Shown piece after piece: positions 24,544-32,670 of a stretch of DNA of 64,000 nucleotides. The stretch covers positions 1 to 64,000 of the forward strand of contig NZ_FTMX01000005.1 in assembly GCF_900156045.1 (NCBI RefSeq). Reading direction: 5' to 3'. The notes under the pieces are model-generated. The model ran no database searches. It had not been told where the DNA came from and saw only the letters and a list, made by a program, of their open reading frames with translations. Each line of letters opens with the position of its first letter. Position 1 is the stretch's first letter. This DNA is from Peribacillus simplex. Lineage in GTDB: Bacteria > Bacillota > Bacilli > Bacillales > DSM-1321. The translations under genes were made by a program, and so were the position numbers.

Positions 24544-26022
24544 ATGAAAAATAAAATTTATGTAAGTAATGTCATTACGACGGATGTTATTAAAAAGTTG
24601 GAACCAGGAAAGAATTATCTAATTGGTAGTGAAATGGGTAGTGGTAAGAACTTTTGGGAAAGAAAAGTTCTTTTACCCTATACGTCAATTAATAATCAAA
24701 AAGTTTTACTCTTAACTCATCGTACCCAATCATTAAAACAGCAAGAAAACTATCTTGAAGACTATCGACAAGAACGTGAGCGACAATTCCAAGGTGGAAT
24801 GTTTGATTTAATGTCATATCAAGCTTTTGAAAAGTTTCTTCATCGAAACGATCCGGTGCTTAACACATATCATTATATTGTTCTTGATGAAGCTCATTGT
24901 CTTGTCGGTGATAGTGCTTTTAATACAAGAACAGAATTAATTTTTAATTACCTCAATCAAAATGATAAAGCAGTTAAAATCCTTATGACCGGCACTTATG
25001 ATGGTCTTTACTACTTACCTTGGGAAAATAAGTTAGAAGTTCTTAAAGAAGCAGACTACTATAACAATAATATAAAAGACTTGTTCCGATATGAACAAGA
25101 TGAAACAGTTTTATCAGTTGTCCAAGATGAAGTTGAAAAAGGAAATAAGGTTCTTGTGTTTCATAAATCAAAGGAAACCATGTCAGATTTCAATATTGGT
25201 AACAGCAAAGCCCTGCATTCTGGCAATCGTGAAAATTCATTGGAATTCAAGCAGATTGCTACGACACAGAAATTCGAATGTGATGTATTAAATACAACAA
25301 GACTTATGACTGAGGCTACTGAAATTAAAGATGATTCAGTTGAAACAATTGTTATTAATGGAATCAGTGATATTGATACATTCGTTCAAGCCCCTGCTAG
25401 AGCCCGAGTGGGAGAAGTTAACGTGTATTACAAACGAATCTCTAAAAGGTCTATTGCAGCCAGACTCCGGAATCTCGAAAAGCAACTTGATTACTATAAT
25501 AAATTCAAAGAACTTGGAGAGGTTAACTTTGTTGAAGAACATGGAATTGACGTAATTGGTAAACAAATGAAAGCATTCTTTCTTGATACTGTAATTGACC
25601 CAATTAGCCACCAAAAGTATACAAGATTACGAGTTCATAATTGTGGGTTAGCATTTTTAAGGTACCAATACGATATGTATGAGTTTATGAATCAATTAGG
25701 ATTTGAAGCATTCTTTGAGAAGTATTTTCCTAACATTCAATATGTTGATGTAGAGCAACTAAAGAGAGTAGACTTCATTCAGTTGGATATTGTCGAAAAT
25801 TATGTTGATAAAAAAGTCTTCAAAGACCAGCAGGAAGAGTTAGTTAATATGATTTGTCAGAAGTATGGATTAAGAGGAAAGAACGGCTCAACAAAAATTG
25901 GTATGAAAACTATTAATTCATTCTTTGAAGAAAACAACATTCGTTTTATCATTTCAAATAAGAAAGAAAGTAGAGGTGAACATAGAAATAAAATGTATTG
26001 GATAATCAACAAAATCAATTGA
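24544..26022 (+). CDS. DEAD/DEAH-box helicase (SF2) of the satellite
   Basis: A 492-aa helicase that probably unwinds the element's origin or replication fork. Motif I is GSEMGSGKN (residues 28-36), with Asn in place of the usual Thr/Ser after Lys. Motif Ia is LLTHRTQS. Motif II is LDEAH (residues 114-118). Motif III is MTGTYDG. Motif VI is around VQAPARARVG (Q..R.R). The C-terminal 150 residues are a helical extension without recognised domain. The start at 24544 follows GGAGG by about 8 nt. Similar helicases occur in replication modules of Gram-positive phages and satellites. Confidence 0.8.
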   Translation: MKNKIYVSNVITTDVIKKLEPGKNYLIGSEMGSGKNFWERKVLLPYTSINNQKVLLLTHRTQSLKQQENYLEDYRQERERQFQGGMFDLMSYQAFEKFLHRNDPVLNTYHYIVLDEAHCLVGDSAFNTRTELIFNYLNQNDKAVKILMTGTYDGLYYLPWENKLEVLKEADYYNNNIKDLFRYEQDETVLSVVQDEVEKGNKVLVFHKSKETMSDFNIGNSKALHSGNRENSLEFKQIATTQKFECDVLNTTRLMTEATEIKDDSVETIVINGISDIDTFVQAPARARVGEVNVYYKRISKRSIAARLRNLEKQLDYYNKFKELGEVNFVEEHGIDVIGKQMKAFFLDTVIDPISHQKYTRLRVHNCGLAFLRYQYDMYEFMNQLGFEAFFEKYFPNIQYVDVEQLKRVDFIQLDIVENYVDKKVFKDQQEELVNMICQKYGLRGKNGSTKIGMKTINSFFEENNIRFIISNKKESRGEHRNKMYWIINKIN

Positions 26023-26023
26023 T

Positions 26024-26070
26024 CCAAATTTGTTACTTTTCTTATTTAAATAGAACAATAACAAATTTGG
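26024..26070. repeat. 12-bp perfect inverted repeat after the helicase gene
   Basis: CCAAATTTGTTA and its exact complement, 23 bp apart, starting 1 bp after the helicase stop. No T-run follows, so it is not a standard terminator; it may be a protein-binding or replication site. Confidence 0.6.
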
Positions 26071-26516
26071 AACATTCTAAGGCGGAATAGAGATAAGGCC
26101 TTCTTACTTTTTTATTTTGAAGTCAGAAAAAAGATAAAATTAATATATTTTTACGGAAAATGTTGATTGTTCGTATAAAAATTCCAAGTTATATATATAT
26201 ATAATAGATAAGGATTGAACAGTCAGTTCCTTTTCAGTTTAGGTTTTTAAATTCATTTACGTTTCCTCCTATTTACGAGAACTGGTCTTCCATATACTGG
26301 TTCTCCTTTTTTAAAGCTTACTATCGTACTGCCGTATGGCAGTAACTAAAATAAATGGACTTACAGAATAAGTTCTATTTTTCCAATTTTTCCTTAAAAA
26401 GGTGACTGGTGTAACCCTGGTCAATGAGTCATGCCTTTGGGTATGGCTTATTTTATTTTGCATTCAACTGCTTTTGAAAGCAGTTTATTATTTCAAATTG
26501 AAGGGACGAAATAAAA
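26071..26516. other. leader region upstream of the capsid gene
   Basis: About 450 bp with no gene. It contains a TA-rich tract with TATAAT at 26200-26205, a GAGAAC/GTTCTC hairpin followed by CTTTTTT (26277-26312), CTGCC/GGCAG near 26331-26346, and AACTGCTTT/AAAGCAGTT near 26467-26485. The series of hairpins suggests a structured leader or a packaging (cos/pac) region. Confidence 0.45.
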
Positions 26517-28043
26517 ATGAAGATGGAACTAAGGGTTCAAAATGCTGAATTACTTGCTAATGAAGATGGAACAATGACCGTTTCTGGTTATGTGAATAAA
26601 ACCGAATCATTAAGTAATGTTCTTGGAGTCACAAAAAGATTCGTTGAAAAAATTGCAAAAGGAGCCTTTGCTCGTTCAATTCAAAATGCTCAGAGGGACA
26701 TAGATTTCCTTGCTGAACATAACAACAAATTAATCTTGGCTTCTACTCGTAACCAATCTTTGAACCTTACTGAAGATAATAAAGGTTTGTTCATGGAAGC
26801 TATGATTACCCCTACTACATGGGGAAAGGATTATTACGAATTAATCAATTCTGGAATCCTTAGAAATATGTCTTTCGGTTTTCGAACTATTAAAGATAAC
26901 TGGAAACAACTCGAAGCTGGTCTTTATGAAAGAACCATTGAAGAACTTGAATTATTCGAGGTCTCGGTTGTTCGAAACCCAGCCTATTCACAATCAACTA
27001 TCGCAGCAAGAGGAATTGATTTAGTGGAAGAAGTCAAAGTTCCTTCTGATGTAATACAAAATGAAAATAAAAAACAAGAGGAGAGTAACAACAATATGAA
27101 AACAGAACATCGATATGTAAGAACAAATGAAGAACTTAAAAAGGAAGAACGAAATGCTGATTATGAAGATTTCACATCGTTTATTCGTGAAAAACGTGCT
27201 TTACAAGGGACAGTTGAAGGATCTAATTTAGTTCCCCAAAATGTCGCTGATTTAGTTGTGAAAAAGATGGAAGAAACTTCTCCTGTATTTGCTCGTGCAA
27301 AGAAATTTCCTTCTGTATATGGTTCTTTGAAAATCGCTAGAGAAGATGACTTTAATTTTGAGGCTGGCTTTGTTGGTGAGGGACAAGATATCATCGAGGG
27401 AGCAATAGCACTGCAAGAAGTGAAGCTAGAGCAGAAGAGATACGGAGCTGCTATTCAGTTAACAAACCAGTTGATAAATGACAGCGCAATCAACATCGTA
27501 GACTATATTGCTGATTTATTGGCCCGCAGAGTGGCAAAAGTAGCAGAGAGAAGTATCCTAAATGGTAATACAACCGAAGAGTTCCGAGGGATTATTCATG
27601 ATACTGATGTACAAGCAATTTCAGTGCCTACTTCTGTTAATAACATCACTTATGATTATTTAATGGACCTTTATAATGCAGTTCATCCAGATTATTTGAA
27701 CGGAGCAATCTATATTGTTGAAAAGTCAGCTTTTAGTGCAATCTCTAAACTGAGAGATGGTGCAGGACATTTTTATATGCAAAATGGTGATGTGAATGGA
27801 CGTCCAACGCGTACAATCTTCGGAGCCGAAGTATTTGTAAGTGATTCGCTTCCTGGAACTACTCCAATCGTTTTCGGTAACATAGAGCGTGGGTATGGGT
27901 TGATGATCAAAAAGGCTCAAGGAATTCAAATGATTCAAGATACACAGACAGCGTTTAAGGGGACCAAAATGTTTCTGTGTGATGTTTATGCTGATGGAGC
28001 AGTGTACAACCCCCATGCTTTAGCAAAATTAGTAATAGTCTAA
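26517..28043 (+). CDS. fused HK97-type prohead protease and major capsid protein
   Basis: A 508-aa protein. Residues 1-165 are an HK97 prohead protease: AEHN with His68, SFGF with Ser119, and LFEVSVVRNPAYSQS at its end. After a polar linker (residues 180-220), the rest is an HK97-fold major capsid protein: LVPQNVADLVVKKMEETSPV, FVGEGQDI, ERSILNGNT, GAEVFVSDSLP and the C-terminal DVYADGAVYNPHAL. The fusion would build and mature a shell from one polypeptide. Having its own capsid gene sets the element apart from classical SaPIs, which remodel helper capsids. Ribosome binding is AAGGGA upstream of the ATG at 26517. Confidence 0.9.
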   Translation: MKMELRVQNAELLANEDGTMTVSGYVNKTESLSNVLGVTKRFVEKIAKGAFARSIQNAQRDIDFLAEHNNKLILASTRNQSLNLTEDNKGLFMEAMITPTTWGKDYYELINSGILRNMSFGFRTIKDNWKQLEAGLYERTIEELELFEVSVVRNPAYSQSTIAARGIDLVEEVKVPSDVIQNENKKQEESNNNMKTEHRYVRTNEELKKEERNADYEDFTSFIREKRALQGTVEGSNLVPQNVADLVVKKMEETSPVFARAKKFPSVYGSLKIAREDDFNFEAGFVGEGQDIIEGAIALQEVKLEQKRYGAAIQLTNQLINDSAINIVDYIADLLARRVAKVAERSILNGNTTEEFRGIIHDTDVQAISVPTSVNNITYDYLMDLYNAVHPDYLNGAIYIVEKSAFSAISKLRDGAGHFYMQNGDVNGRPTRTIFGAEVFVSDSLPGTTPIVFGNIERGYGLMIKKAQGIQMIQDTQTAFKGTKMFLCDVYADGAVYNPHALAKLVIV

Positions 28044-28128
28044 TAAACGATGAGCAAAGTGGAAGAGAATACTACAATTCTCTTCCTATTATTCTATTTA
28101 GTCTAATTAAATAAAGGAGTGTAAGACA

Positions 28129-28332
28129 TTGAGAGCAGAGTTACAAGTAATGAAAAAGTTTAAAACAGCGTTTCGTGGAGACGAATATCGATTCTTAGTT
28201 GCAAAAGTTGCGATATATTATTTGAGAAGTCATGTTAGAAGTAAAACAGATTTATTTAATGAAGTAAACAAGGTGTTATTGTCACAAAAGTTAGCACCAA
28301 TTAGTTTTGGTTTTATTCGTAATAATATATAA
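28129..28332 (+). CDS. small satellite protein
   Basis: A 67-aa basic protein with TTG start at 28129 and AAAGGAGTG upstream. The sequence (MKKFKTAFRGDEYRFLVAKV, YYLRSHVRSKTDLFNEVNKV) is not recognised. It lies between the capsid and small terminase genes, where a head-assembly or packaging accessory gene would be expected. Confidence 0.5.
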   Translation: MRAELQVMKKFKTAFRGDEYRFLVAKVAIYYLRSHVRSKTDLFNEVNKVLLSQKLAPISFGFIRNNI

Positions 28333-28385
28333 GCAGAAAGGACGCCTACCTTTTTCAAAAAAAAGGTAAAAATGGCTTTAATAAC

Positions 28386-28405
28386 GTGTGAATGTCCGTT
28401 CACAC
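28386..28405. repeat. 20-bp palindrome between capsid-side gene and small terminase
   Basis: GTGTGAA-tgtccg-TTCACAC, 60 bp upstream of the terminase gene. It may be an operator or a small hairpin; no T-run follows. Confidence 0.5.
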
Positions 28406-28464
28406 TACCTGGATTTTTTACAAAAAGGATTTTTATGTAATTATTTGTAAAAGGAGAGAATGCA

Positions 28465-28827
28465 ATGAAAGCACCAGCACATTTTGATGAAACTAGTACC
28501 AAACACTTTAATTTTATCGTAGAGCAACTTCAACGAATCGAAAAATTGGATGAAGCATATCTTCCGATAATTGATGCCCTAGCTTTCAATCTTACAGAAG
28601 TTGAATCATGTCAAAAAGTTTTAATGAAAGAAGGATTTATAATGGATGGCCTTCATGGAAAGAAAGAACATCCTGCTGTTTCAATATCCAAGAAAGCCCA
28701 ATCAAAAGTTTTAGAGAGCTATAAAGTATTAGGATTGGATGCTTCTCAAAGATTCAAAGAAGACCAAGCTAAGCCAGAAGATTTGAATAAAGACCCATTA
28801 ATTCAATTATTGCGTGCAAAGTTTTGA
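28465..28827 (+). CDS. terS: P27-family phage terminase small subunit
   Basis: A 120-aa DNA-packaging protein that recognises the pac/cos site. It has the P27 layout: N-terminal helical part (FDETSTKHFNFIVEQLQRIE), LPIIDALAFNLTEVESCQKV, the GKKEHPAVSISKKAQSKVLE segment, then a C-terminal oligomerisation helix. A good AAAGGAGAG precedes the ATG. No large terminase subunit is present, so it would have to redirect a helper's TerL to the satellite genome, as in PICIs. Confidence 0.8.
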   Translation: MKAPAHFDETSTKHFNFIVEQLQRIEKLDEAYLPIIDALAFNLTEVESCQKVLMKEGFIMDGLHGKKEHPAVSISKKAQSKVLESYKVLGLDASQRFKEDQAKPEDLNKDPLIQLLRAKF

Positions 28828-29059
28828 TTTTTAAATTAGTGTAAGAAACCTATGATTAAACTGTAACTATTAACAGAATGGATTCTCTTATTCACGCTAT
28901 ATTAAAGTCAACTAATTAGAAATGAGGTGCCCTATGTCTTTAAGTTTTTTATAAACTTTGAGATAAGAGCTATAGATGTTCTAATTATTATTAGTAAGTA
29001 AGCAATAGCGGCAATACTTTTAAGTGTTACTGCCGGAGTTCTAATATTAACTAAAAAAA
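28828..29059. other. intergenic remnant region
   Basis: No gene. A CGGCA/TGCCG hairpin lies at about 29009-29037. It separates the packaging module from the minus-strand cargo block. Confidence 0.4.
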
Positions 29060-29081
29060 GACCGAGCATTTATGCTCGATC
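29060..29081 (-). terminator. terminator of the SIR2 gene
   Basis: GACCGAGCAT / ATGCTCGATC stem (one G-T type mismatch). On the minus strand it is followed by CTTTTTTTAG. Confidence 0.8.
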
Positions 29082-29187
29082 ATTCTTTGGTTTTATTTAT
29101 CTTATAAATGTTTTTACTAAAATTGAAAAAGGTCTATAATAAAAAGGAATGCCAAATTAACTTAATTTTATAAATTGCTAGAGAAAC

Positions 29188-31680
29188 CTAGTTAGCATAA
29201 TTAAACATAAATTCTGGAACTTCCCACATTTTTGTTTTTTCTAATCGATCCCTTAGAGATAAACTTTCGGGATCATTTATTAAATTATGTCTAATCAACC
29301 AAGCTAGGACTAGATCACCCTCTGCATCTCCTGAAATTGACAAATTATGCCACCAATCTTTTACTTCATTGGTCTTTATCGGACCAATACCTATTTGACT
29401 TATTAAAGTATCTGCTTCTTGCCAATTTTCACTATCGTTTTGGATGAGATTCAATGCCTGATTAATTAAAGCGAAGGGATCTTTTTCATCCAATTTAGGC
29501 GTTATTAATTCTTCCATATTATAGTGAGAAATACTTGGTAGTATTTCTTTTTTTCTTATAAGATAAAATAAATTAATTCCAGCTAATGTTTCCCCAAGTT
29601 CAAAAGCCATCATAAAGTTATCAGCGGCAGTTAGAGAATCGCCTTTTTGGTAATAATAAAAAGCTCTGCTTATGTAGGCATCAGATACACGGGCCTGAAC
29701 TTTTTCGGATTTACTATTCCTAAATAACCCAATTATTTTATTATTTATTGCTAATAACGCTTGTGGATCAGTATCCTCTGAGTTCTCCGTACACAATTCA
29801 ATTGCGTCCAGTAAAAGTTCTTGGATAAATTCTTTTTCATTAACACTAAATTTAGATTCAAATGTCTCTAATGTTAAGCAAGCTTCACGTACTTTTCCCT
29901 CCTCAATTAAAACCCTCAACCTTCCAAAAAGTCCTAGTGCTTCGGTCTCTTCTCCTAATCTATCTGAGTTAGTAACCAAGTAATCACAAATTCTATGTGC
30001 ATGATCAAAGTCATTTAAGTTAATGTAAATCGTAATAAGCCTATAAGCAGTTGTTAAGATAATAGGTGTAATATTATCTATCTTATCAAATTTTTCAATT
30101 AACTCATTAAAAATTTGTAGAGTATGTTTAACTTCGACATCTTTTAGAGAGATTGCTCTGTTATACATTGCATGCGCTATAGGATACTGTAATTTAGGAT
30201 CCTTAACATCGTTAGCTAGATCTATTAACTTATCCAGTGTATTAAGATAATTTTCTTCATCATCTAGTTCATTGTAAGTACCTGCTTTTAGGTCATAGGC
30301 TAAAACTAGTAATCCAGCTATGTTGAATTTAGCATCTTTTATTTTAACTTTTTGTACTATATCCTCTAAATATGTAAATGCAGATAAAGTAAGTTCATAA
30401 TTTTCATCTACTTCCTTATCAGTATTGGATATAATAGAAAAGATAACTTGCAGTAATTCGAGTAAAGTTCCATGGTTGAAATTTTCATAATTTAGCTGTT
30501 GCAACAGTCTTGCTGCAGTAATATATTGGGATCTTCTCGCAAAACCCCTTATATTTTTAAATAAATTTACGTTTTGATCATCATTTCCATCATTTTCCTT
30601 TTCTAACCTTTTTAAATTTTTTAGCCTATCTATGACATGGCCTAAGAAAAAAACGTCCATGCTCTCATTTTTTTCACTTGAACCACCAATAAATTTGATT
30701 AGAAAATTAATAGGGTCCTGAGTTATTTCAGGTTCTGGTAAATCAAGAGCATTAACGAGTCTATCAAAAACGATATGGGCACTTAGTGTTGGTTCATTTT
30801 GAATTACTAGCTTAGCGGGGGCGTCTACTATTATATGTTCGTTTTTATCTTGGTGGTCGTCATGCTTAGTAATTACACTATTCTTTTCAGGAATTACGAA
30901 TACAATATCATTGTGTTCTTTCAGCCATTGAGGTAAATTATTTAGTGCATTATATGAATAACAAAACCAATAAAGATTGTAAGGTAATCTTCTAGATTGT
31001 AGTCGTTTTCTTAAAGATGTCATGATTACATCATTTTCCCAACCACTATAACCTATGACAAGAGGAGAGATTGATTCTCCTATTCTTTCTAAAAGAGAAG
31101 CCATAGTATTTGTGGTTATTTCAGAACCCTTATTCCTAGCTATAATTTCAGGAGTTAGATTACAACAGTCATATGATAAATAAGAACCATGAACATGTAC
31201 AATTTGGATGTCTTCACTTTCACTATTAACTTTAAAAGCTGTATCAGGATGATCACATGTGATATGTTTAACATTGAAATGATTAAGTGCACGCGCTAAA
31301 AAATCGTCAAAATTTGGTGTAACAACAATATTTCCTAGTTTACTATAAGCTAATAAATGCGCTAAGCGAAAATTTGCTGGGGTAATATTTTTATTTTCTA
31401 TTAAAGTTCGAAAGAATCTTTGTCTAGAAATTGGTTGTGGGTACGCTTTTTCAAGCCAAAAGGAATATTCCTCAGCGCCACTCAGGTTTTCACTTAAATT
31501 AAAGGTAGCGTTGCTTTGTTTTATCTTGTTTTTACAGAGTTCTATAATGTCTTTGGCTAAAGGGATTGAGTCATAAGATATACCTGCGCCTACAATAAAG
31601 TAAAAAGGATTATTTCTTTCGGAAAGAGCTTCTTTAATCTCATAAATTGCTTGATTTAAATTTAATATCCGTTCAGACAT
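29188..31680 (-). CDS. SIR2-domain protein with long helical-repeat C-terminus (candidate anti-phage effector)
   Basis: An 830-aa protein. Residues 25-300 are a SIR2-like NAD-processing domain: GAGIS (31-35), TPNFDDFL (121-128) with the catalytic-type Asn, HVHGS (162-166) with the catalytic-type His, and IGYSGWEND (209-217). The rest is helical with TPR-like pairs (QYPIAHAMYNRAISL; ARVSDAYISRAFYYYQKGDS), probably a sensor. SIR2 domains in Thoeris, DSR and SIR2-HerA deplete NAD on infection and stop phage growth; by analogy this could be an abortive-infection effector. The start at 31680 follows AAGGATG by 8 nt; a longer frame to 31749 is less likely. It has its own terminator, and a 330-bp gap separates it from the upstream operon. 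Confidence 0.82.
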   Translation of the reverse strand: MSERILNLNQAIYEIKEALSERNNPFYFIVGAGISYDSIPLAKDIIELCKNKIKQSNATFNLSENLSGAEEYSFWLEKAYPQPISRQRFFRTLIENKNITPANFRLAHLLAYSKLGNIVVTPNFDDFLARALNHFNVKHITCDHPDTAFKVNSESEDIQIVHVHGSYLSYDCCNLTPEIIARNKGSEITTNTMASLLERIGESISPLVIGYSGWENDVIMTSLRKRLQSRRLPYNLYWFCYSYNALNNLPQWLKEHNDIVFVIPEKNSVITKHDDHQDKNEHIIVDAPAKLVIQNEPTLSAHIVFDRLVNALDLPEPEITQDPINFLIKFIGGSSEKNESMDVFFLGHVIDRLKNLKRLEKENDGNDDQNVNLFKNIRGFARRSQYITAARLLQQLNYENFNHGTLLELLQVIFSIISNTDKEVDENYELTLSAFTYLEDIVQKVKIKDAKFNIAGLLVLAYDLKAGTYNELDDEENYLNTLDKLIDLANDVKDPKLQYPIAHAMYNRAISLKDVEVKHTLQIFNELIEKFDKIDNITPIILTTAYRLITIYINLNDFDHAHRICDYLVTNSDRLGEETEALGLFGRLRVLIEEGKVREACLTLETFESKFSVNEKEFIQELLLDAIELCTENSEDTDPQALLAINNKIIGLFRNSKSEKVQARVSDAYISRAFYYYQKGDSLTAADNFMMAFELGETLAGINLFYLIRKKEILPSISHYNMEELITPKLDEKDPFALINQALNLIQNDSENWQEADTLISQIGIGPIKTNEVKDWWHNLSISGDAEGDLVLAWLIRHNLINDPESLSLRDRLEKTKMWEVPEFMFNYAN

Positions 31681-32010
31681 ATTATGATCATCCTTTAAGT
31701 CTTTGATTAAGATAATTGAAAAAATTAGCTTTTGAACCAATTCTAACATAATGATGTTAAAAAAAGGGTGACGAAGTTAATAAAATATCAATTTTATCAC
31801 ACAGCTTGTAATGGGGTAGGGTGAATGCAAAATCCCTCTTAAAGCAGTATTTTTACAAATTTTATCCAACATCGGACTAGATTGGAGAGGAAGAACTGCC
31901 AAATAACAATTTAAAAAGAAGGTAAATTATTTTAAGTTTAATTGAGATGAACCCGTATCATAAAAGTTAGGTATAAAAGGTTAAAAAAACTCTAGATAAG
32001 TAATTTTTCT
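31681..32010. other. gap between SIR2 gene and upstream operon
   Basis: 330 bp without a gene, AT-rich, probably containing the promoter for the SIR2 gene. The gap is long enough for independent expression. Confidence 0.4.
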
Positions 32011-32319
32011 CTAGAGTTTAATCTCAAAATATTTAATTTTACTGAGAAATTTCGTTTCTTTTAACTCATCGTCCTTCAATAAGGTGATATGTAAATTTAA
32101 ATTATAATAACTTTTTAATGCGTTTCTAAATTTAAGCATATCATTGGAGGATGTTGAATTATTATATTGAATCAATAAGTCTATATCGTTAGGTTTAGGA
32201 TCATAAAGTATGGAGCCGAAAAGGTATAACTTTAATTTAGAATATGGAACGATTATTTTTCTTGTTTTCCTCACGTTCTGCTGCAGTGATGTAATTAATG
32301 AAGAAATGTTTATTATCAT
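32011..32319 (-). CDS. MNT-type nucleotidyltransferase domain protein
   Basis: A 102-aa protein whose centre reads LFGSILYDPKPNDIDLLIQY: the GS...DxD motif of DNA-polymerase-beta-type minimal nucleotidyltransferases. These transfer AMP or other nucleotides to protein or RNA targets, as MntA does to its HEPN toxin partner. The start at 32319 lies 83 bp inside the end of the preceding gene, with only GGGGGC as a possible ribosome binding site, so translation is probably coupled. No HEPN gene is present, so the target must differ from the classical HEPN-MNT pair. Confidence 0.7.
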   Translation of the reverse strand: MIINISSLITSLQQNVRKTRKIIVPYSKLKLYLFGSILYDPKPNDIDLLIQYNNSTSSNDMLKFRNALKSYYNLNLHITLLKDDELKETKFLSKIKYFEIKL

Positions 32320-32659
32320 AATTTAAAGCCCCCATAAACTCTTTGAAATTAAACAAGCCTATGTTATGTTCTTTTGCTAAATTTTTTGCACTTCCAGTAT
32401 AATCGTTCCAGTTACTTGAATTAACTATAGCGTCAATATTTTGATATCGAGAAAAAATATCTAAAAATTCAGACTCTGAAAGAATATATATGTTTACTAA
32501 TAAAACACGTAATTCACTATCGTTTTTTTTTATTAACTTGAATAAGGGTAATCCAATTTGTTTCACAGATTTAACAGATTGGTGTTTTGAAATAACATCG
32601 AGGAAAAATTTTATACTCTCTGGTCTAGGGGTATCGTTTACATCAAGTAAATTTTCCAT
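32237..32659 (-). CDS. uncharacterised 140-aa protein of the phosphoesterase operon
   Basis: A 140-aa soluble protein, 11 bp after the phosphoesterase gene with a strong AGGAGGA ribosome binding site. The middle part (LRVLLVNIYILSESEFLDIF) and the end (IDAIVNSSNWNDYTGSAKNL, AKEHNIGLFNFKEFMGAL) recall the later strands of Mrr-type restriction-endonuclease folds, but no D/ExK catalytic pair is visible, so it may be a non-catalytic relative or unrelated. It ends inside the nucleotidyltransferase gene. The function is unknown. Confidence 0.6.
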   Translation of the reverse strand: MENLLDVNDTPRPESIKFFLDVISKHQSVKSVKQIGLPLFKLIKKNDSELRVLLVNIYILSESEFLDIFSRYQNIDAIVNSSNWNDYTGSAKNLAKEHNIGLFNFKEFMGALNYDNKHFFINYITAAEREENKKNNRSIF

Positions 32660-32670
32660 TTTAGTTCCTC

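Noticed and set aside
32011..32319. HEPN-MNT toxin-antitoxin or CBASS interpretation of the nucleotidyltransferase
   Set aside because: No HEPN (RX4-6H) protein is adjacent, and the domain is a minimal MNT type rather than a CD-NTase with an effector gene.
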